In this document: positions 58,132 through 64,000 of the stretch, piece after piece
Layout: every line of letters begins with the position of its first letter
How positions within the stretch are numbered: the stretch's first letter is position 1
Source: Xanthomonas translucens pv. cerealis
GTDB lineage: Bacteria; Pseudomonadota; Gammaproteobacteria; Xanthomonadales; Xanthomonadaceae
DNA: 64,000 nucleotides
NCBI RefSeq assembly: GCF_006838285.1
Contig: NZ_CP038228.1
Coordinates: 1,302,001 to 1,366,000 of the forward strand
Direction: 5' to 3'
Notes under the pieces: model-generated
Databases searched by the model: none
Told to the model about the DNA's origin: nothing
What the model saw: the letters and a program-made list of their open reading frames with translations, nothing else
Program-made: the position numbers and the translations under genes

Positions 58132-58581
58132 CAGCGAACGGCACTGTCGCCGGACGTGGGAGCGTTTCGGGTGCTGGCACCGCGATCCGAGTGTCGTGTG
58201 CTGGATTCTGTCGCGGCTGAAGCCGCGACAACGTCCGAAGCCGGAAGGCCTGCCGCTGCGCTCGTCGCGACTGAAGTCGCTCCCACAAGGATTCCACCGG
58301 CGCCGTGGAGCTGCGAGGTCTCTTGTGAGAGGGACTTCAGTCCCGACTGCATGCCGGTTCGGAACATTCACCACTTCGCTTGTCGCGGCTGAAGCGCTCC
58401 TACACCGCTGTGGATAGCATGCTGGGTGCACTGTAGGAGCAACTTCAGCCGCGACAACTGCCGAAGTCGGAAGGCCCGCCGCTGCGCTCATCGCGACCAT
58501 CGGCATCGCCGGGATCGTGTCCAACTGGGGGCGCAGCCGTTCGATGTCTGGGGTCGGGTCAGCGCGTGCAGCCGCGCCGGC
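58132..58581. repeat. Third cluster of CTTCAGCCGCGAC palindromic repeats
   Basis: About five units in 450 bp with alternating orientation: near 58208, 58264, 58330, 58382 and 58432. They read GTCGCGGCTGAAGCCGCGAC, GTCGCGACTGAAGTCGCTCC, GGGACTTCAGTCCCGAC, GTCGCGGCTGAAGCGCTCC and GGAGCAACTTCAGCCGCGAC. No gene is seen. The cluster separates the phasin gene from the convergent TetR gene. Confidence 0.8.
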
Positions 58582-59208
58582 TCAGTCCAGATAGGCCTGC
58601 ATCAGCGTGGCTAGGTGCGCGCGCTCGGCCTCGCGCAGCAACGGGCTGATCAGCAGCATCACCTGCACGATGCCGTGGCGGATCGCCAGTTGCTCGTCCT
58701 TCTCGCCGCGCGCGGCGGCGTAGTTGAGCCAGAACGTGGCCACCACCAGCACATTGGTGGCGATGCCGCCCAGTTCCTGCGTGGTGGCGCGCAGCGCCCC
58801 GGTCTGCGCCAGGCCCTGAAACACCGCCTGAGTGCTGGCGTCGGCGCGGCGCAGGATGCGCGCGAAGCGCAGGCGCAGGCGCCGGCTGCGGCTGAGGATC
58901 TCGATCAGGTCGCGGTACAGGAAGCGGTAGTCCCAGATGCATTCGAACACCAGGTGCAGTTGCAGCCAGATGTCCTCCAGTCCTGGCAGGCGCGCGCTGG
59001 GCAACTCCAGCGCCGCGTCCATGCGCTCCTCGTAGCGCGCGAACAGGTGCTCGATGATGTCGTCCTTGTTGCGGAAGTGGTAGTACAGGTTGCCTGGGCT
59101 GATCTCCAGCTCGTCGGCGATATGGTTGGTGGTGACGTGCGGCTCGCCTTGCGCGTTGAACATCGCCAGCGCGGTGTCGAGGATGCGCCGGCGGGTATCG
59201 CGTGCCAT
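58582..59208 (-). CDS. TetR-family regulator, PhaD-like
   Basis: A 208-residue regulator. The N-terminus ARDTRRRILDTALAMFNAQG, then EPHVTTNHIADELEISPGNL and YYHFRNKDDIIEHLF, closely matches PhaD of pseudomonads, the activator of phasin genes that senses a PHA-pathway CoA metabolite. The C-terminal domain has WLQLHLVFECIWDYRFLYRD. Its ATG overlaps the stop of the acyl-CoA-binding protein gene (TGATG), so the two are translationally coupled. Together with the phasin gene nearby, this suggests a link to acyl-CoA or storage-polymer sensing; that link is inference. Confidence 0.85.
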   Translation of the reverse strand: MARDTRRRILDTALAMFNAQGEPHVTTNHIADELEISPGNLYYHFRNKDDIIEHLFARYEERMDAALELPSARLPGLEDIWLQLHLVFECIWDYRFLYRDLIEILSRSRRLRLRFARILRRADASTQAVFQGLAQTGALRATTQELGGIATNVLVVATFWLNYAAARGEKDEQLAIRHGIVQVMLLISPLLREAERAHLATLMQAYLD

Positions 59209-59465
59209 CAGGCCAGCAGCTTCTTCACCAGGTCCACGTACTTCTTCTGCGCCTCGGCCTGCGGCATGCCCTTGAGCTTGGCCCAGGCCTCGTACTTGGC
59301 GGTGCCGACGAAATCGAAGAAGCCGGGCTTGGCGCCGGCGACGTCGCCTTCCGCGCCCTGTTTGTACAGCGCGTACAGGCGCAGCAAGGTATCGTTGTCG
59401 GGACGTTCCTCGCGCTGCCTGATGTCCTTGGCCGCTTTCTCGAAGGCTGCCTTGATGTCTGCCAT
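59208..59465 (-). CDS. Acyl-CoA-binding protein
   Basis: An 85-residue ACBP that binds medium and long acyl-CoA esters in the cytosol. MADIKAAFEKAAKDIRQREE, then DNDTLLRLYALYKQGAEGDV, and KPGFFDFVGTAKYEAWAKLK are the family's helices, with the ligand-binding YALYKQ and KYEAW segments intact. It is common in eukaryotes and present in only some bacteria. Its stop overlaps the start of the PhaD-like TetR gene, so acyl-CoA buffering and regulation are encoded together. Confidence 0.95.
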   Translation of the reverse strand: MADIKAAFEKAAKDIRQREERPDNDTLLRLYALYKQGAEGDVAGAKPGFFDFVGTAKYEAWAKLKGMPQAEAQKKYVDLVKKLLA

Positions 59466-59588
59466 GCTGCTGCTCCCGCCCTGACCGGGACGCATCACAG
59501 CACGCGCGACCGGCCCGGTCAACGCTGCGGCATGCTGGCCCGGCCTGTGGCGGCGTTGCCGCGTGCGCAGGCAGCGCGCGGGCCTGGG

Positions 59589-60320
59589 TCAGGCCAGAGA
59601 TGCCATGTGCGCAGGCTCGCCGGCCTGCGTCTGCGTCTGCGTCTGCCCGGCCAGCGAGGCCTTGGCCGCGATCGAGCGGATGGCGTCTGTCACGTCGGCG
59701 AGCGGGACGTGGCTGCTCAGGCGCTGGAACGTGTCGCGGCTGTCGTAGCCGGAGCCGTCCTTCAGGTATTGCTCGTACATCGACAGCAGTTCGGTGCAGG
59801 CGGCGGTCAGGGTATCCACGTTGCCCCTGGCCAAGGCGTGGCCGATCTGGTCCAGGCTGTGCAGGCAGTCGGACAGCCAGTGCAGGTCGTAGCGCGCGCT
59901 GCTCGACTCCGGTGCGTTGTGGCCGCGGCTATAGGCGCTGTAGCGGCGGATGCTCCTGGCCACCCGCGCCACGTGCGCGAGCAGCGTGCCGATCTCTGCG
60001 GAAATGTCCAGGCGCTCCATCACCAGGATCGGCACCGGTGGCCGCTCCACGGCTTCCTGCGCCGCGTGCGGTTCCTGTGTCTCTTCCAGTGTCTGCCGCA
60101 GGCCGGCATAGGCTTGTTGCAGCGTCTCCAATTCGCGCGCGCTGGTCGCCGCCCGCGCCTTCAGCTGCGATAGCGCGGCCTGGTAGCGCGCAATGGTGTC
60201 CTGCGCGCTGGCCTGCTCCTGTTGCTCGCGGCGCAGACGGTCGAAAAACACCCAGGCCAGCACCGAGGCGGTGAGCGCCCAGAGTCCGATGGCAGGAACC
60301 AAGTAGATCAGGACGCCCAT
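59589..60320 (-). CDS. Single-pass membrane protein with coiled coil, function unknown
   Basis: A 243-residue protein. An N-terminal membrane helix (VLIYLVPAIGLWALTASVLA) is followed by a coiled coil of about 60 residues (RLRREQQEQASAQDTIARYQ, continuing through LKARAATSARELETLQQAYA). A C-terminal alpha-helical domain follows (RLDISAEIGTLLAHVARVAR to FQRLSSHVPLADVTDAIRSI). A GTCTGC hexamer array near 59625-59650 encodes QTQTQTQ at the C-terminus and may vary in number. I do not recognise the family. It stands alone between the ACBP and hut genes. Confidence 0.75.
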   Translation of the reverse strand: MGVLIYLVPAIGLWALTASVLAWVFFDRLRREQQEQASAQDTIARYQAALSQLKARAATSARELETLQQAYAGLRQTLEETQEPHAAQEAVERPPVPILVMERLDISAEIGTLLAHVARVARSIRRYSAYSRGHNAPESSSARYDLHWLSDCLHSLDQIGHALARGNVDTLTAACTELLSMYEQYLKDGSGYDSRDTFQRLSSHVPLADVTDAIRSIAAKASLAGQTQTQTQAGEPAHMASLA

Positions 60321-60553
60321 GAAGGCTCCTTGAAACGTTGCCTTTGTTTTCGGCGCTGCGCCGGCGAACTTGAGCGCAACGCTGGCGATACGTGACGGCG
60401 GTCGTACTGCGTGTGCGTCGGCCTGCGCACCGCCGCGTTGGCGCTGGCTCGGATGCAGTCGATTCGCCCGCGCGGCAACGGCGCAGATCGGGTCCGTGAC
60501 GGGCGCTGTGCCGGCCGCCCGTCACGCTTGGCCCCGTTCGCCAGGCAGCGGCC

Positions 60554-62217
<1,664 letters not shown>

Positions 62218-62221
<4 letters not shown>

Positions 62222-63066
62222 GCGGCACTCCGGGAGTGGGCGAATTCAAGGCAGGACGCGAGCACCTGCTGCAGCGTGCGGCGCAGCGGTGCGGCGTGGT
62301 CGGGGTCCAGCGGCGTGGGCCAGCTGCGCTCGTCCACGCACTCGGGTTCGTGCATGTAGCCGCGGCAGGCCAGCTCCATCTGCAGCGTGTGCACGCCGCT
62401 GTGGATGTCGCTGTAATGGCGGGTGATGTAGCCGCCCTTGAAGCGGCCATTGCGCACATGGCGCATGCCGCTCGCCGCGCACACGGTCTCGACCGCGTCG
62501 GTGAGCGCGTTGTCGCAGCTGCTGTCGGGCGCACCGGACGGACCAGCGCTGCCGATGTTGAACTGCGGCAGCTCGCCGGCGAACAGGTGCGGGATGTGCG
62601 AGCGGATCGAGTGCGCGTCGTACACCACCACGGTGCCGTGGAGCGCGCGCAGGCGGGCGATCTGCGCGGCCAGCGCGGCGTGGTAGGGCGCGAACCAGGT
62701 GTCGCGGCGGCGGGCGATCTCCGCCGCGTCCGGGCCATGCCCGTCGCGGTACAGCGGCTGGTTGTCGAAGGTGGTCAGCGGGCACAGGCCGGTGGTGTTC
62801 TGGCCCGGGTACAGCGAGGCGCCGCTCGGATCGCGGTTGAGATCGATCACCGAGCGCGACACCGCCGAACGCAGCGTGGTGGCGCCCATGTCGCGGGCGA
62901 ACGCGTACAGCTCATGCACCCACCAATCCGCATCGCGGCGAGCCAGCCACGGCGAGACGAAGCGCTCGGCTAGTGCGTCCGGCAGCTCGGTGCCGGTATG
63001 CGGGAAGCTGACGATCAGGGGCGCATCGCCACGGTGCAGCGTGAGCCAGTCGGGCAGGGTGGTCAT
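62218..63066 (-). CDS. hutG: N-formylglutamate deformylase
   Basis: A 282-residue amidohydrolase releasing formate and glutamate from N-formylglutamate, the last step of the five-step hut route. That implies a formiminoglutamate deiminase (hutF) elsewhere, instead of the one-step formiminoglutamase. Motifs are [56 protein letters not shown] and the [20 protein letters not shown] segment. ATG 63066 ([13 protein letters not shown]) is chosen; the frame extends further upstream through the repeat-containing gap. Confidence 0.95.
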
Positions 63067-63115
63067 GCAGAGCCTCACGTTTTTTGTAGGACCAGCTTCG
63101 GCCGCGCCTACAGGG
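63067..63115. repeat. Degenerate palindromic repeat unit between hutH and hutG
   Basis: TTTTTTGTAGGACCAGCTTC-GGCCGCGCCTACAG resembles the GTAGGAGCGGCTTCAGCCGCGAC family, with GTAGG and CCTAC able to pair. It lies inside the hut operon, 49 bp between the genes, and might modulate hutH versus hutG expression. Confidence 0.6.
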
Positions 63116-64000
63116 TCATGATCCGTACGTTGCATCGGGCAGGGACACATCGACGGCCGCCGCCAGCGCGCCAGCGCGTACCAACGCCGTGGCGGCGAGC
63201 ATGTCCGGATGGAAATAGCGGTCGTCCTGCAGCGCCGGCACCTGTGCGCGCAGCAGCGCGCGTGCCGCTTCCAATGCGGCGCTGGAGGTCAGCGGCGCGT
63301 GGAAGTCGCAGCCCTGCGCGGCGGCCAGCAGTTCGATGCCGACCACGTTGGCCGCGTTCTCGGCCATCGCCAGCAGCCGTCGCGCGCCGTGCGCGGCCAT
63401 CGATACGTGGTCTTCCTGGTTGGCCGAGGTCGGGATTGAATCGACGCTGGCCGGGTAGGCGCGCTGCTTGTTCTCCGACACCAGTGCGGCGGCGGTGACC
63501 TGCGGGATCATGAAACCGGAATTGAGCCCCGGCTTCGGAGTCAGGAACGCCGGCAGCCCGGACAGCGCCGGATCCACCAGCATGGCCACGCGGCGTTCGC
63601 TGATCGAGCCGATCTCGCAGATCGCCAGCGCCAGCATGTCGGCGGCGAAGGCCACTGGCTCGGCGTGGAAGTTGCCGCCGGACAGCGCCTCACCGGTGTC
63701 GCTGAACACCAGCGGATTGTCGGACACGCCGTTGGCCTCGATCGCCAGCGTAGTCGCTGCCTGGCGCATCACGTCCAGCGCCGCGCCCATCACCTGCGGC
63801 TGGCAGCGCAGGCAGTACGGATCCTGCACGCGCACGTCGTTGTCACGGTGTGAGTCGCGGATCGCCGAACCCTGCATCAGCGCGCGCAGCGCCGCGGCGG
63901 TGGCGATCTGCCCGTGCTGGCCGCGCAGCGCGTGGATGCGCGAATCGAACGGGGTATCCGAGCCTTTGGCTGCCTCGGTGGACAGTGCGCCGGCGACCAG
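63116..64000 (-). CDS. hutH: Histidine ammonia-lyase (5' part off window)
   Basis: The frame is open from the right edge to a stop at 63116, giving the C-terminal 294 residues of about 510. This is the first step of histidine degradation, eliminating ammonia to urocanate. The part seen has [40 protein letters not shown] with [20 protein letters not shown], and [20 protein letters not shown], all conserved in the fumarase/aspartase-like lyase fold. The Ala-Ser-Gly segment that forms the MIO cofactor is outside the window. hutG and hutU follow on the same strand. Confidence 0.96.
   Translation of the reverse strand: MVAGALSTEAAKGSDTPFDSRIHALRGQHGQIATAAALRALMQGSAIRDSHRDNDVRVQDPYCLRCQPQVMGAALDVMRQAATTLAIEANGVSDNPLVFSDTGEALSGGNFHAEPVAFAADMLALAICEIGSISERRVAMLVDPALSGLPAFLTPKPGLNSGFMIPQVTAAALVSENKQRAYPASVDSIPTSANQEDHVSMAAHGARRLLAMAENAANVVGIELLAAAQGCDFHAPLTSSAALEAARALLRAQVPALQDDRYFHPDMLAATALVRAGALAAAVDVSLPDATYGS

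Overview
The window is high-GC gammaproteobacterial chromosome from a Xanthomonas. The deciding evidence is an intact transcription activator-like effector (TALE) gene (13335-16676, minus strand). Supporting evidence is the Xanthomonas-type intergenic repeat families, the smc-zipA-ligA order, a long (838 aa) LigA, a GyrA with Gln at position 83, and the kynurenine and hut gene sets. The 35-residue TALE repeats and altered N-terminal DNA-contact residues point away from the well-studied oryzae/campestris TALEs, perhaps to an early-branching (translucens/hyacinthi-like) lineage. That lineage placement is inference. I saw no tRNA, rRNA or CRISPR array.

Layout. 1-7.4 kb: a truncated ArsR-methyltransferase regulator with a clear dyad operator, a divergent acyl-CoA dehydrogenase, and a tetR-adaptor-pump RND efflux operon. 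7.7-12.8 kb: the large NAD-dependent glutamate dehydrogenase. 12.8-17.5 kb: an accessory island between gdh and the NAD kinase gene, holding a tyrosine-recombinase tail, the TALE, and a dead IS5-type transposase fragment. A 31-bp piece of that transposase is also present on the far side of the TALE. 17.6-25 kb: NAD kinase, 5'-nucleotidase, a spermidine-synthase-like enzyme, DUF2939 and DUF2461 proteins and exonuclease I, separated by repeat-filled gaps. 23.7-29.8 kb: a minus-strand kynurenine branch (haaO, FUSC-type membrane protein, kynU, kmo) that converts kynurenine toward quinolinate/NAD, preceded by a beta-carbonic anhydrase.

30.1-34.9 kb holds the least described block. It encodes a GH108 muramidase, two DUF2589 proteins and a third DUF2589-like protein, an 86-aa protein, a 64-aa tail-anchored protein, a secreted two-module cysteine protein and a four-helix membrane protein, all on the plus strand. 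A degenerate-receiver LuxR-type regulator lies downstream. I regard this as the best candidate for an undescribed system.

36-46 kb is mostly housekeeping: a frameshifted paiB, asnS, an A-type Fe-S carrier, a phosphopantetheinyl transferase, rpsF-rpsR-rplI, smc and zipA. A predicted Tat-exported HisC-like aminotransferase sits between zipA and ligA. 47.9-56.5 kb: ligA, epmA, a DUF3011 protein, mtnA and gyrA. 56.7-60.3 kb: a TPR protein, a phasin with a PhaD-like TetR and an acyl-CoA-binding protein, and a coiled-coil membrane protein. 60.5-64 kb: the histidine-degradation genes hutH-hutG-hutU, with hutH running off the right edge.
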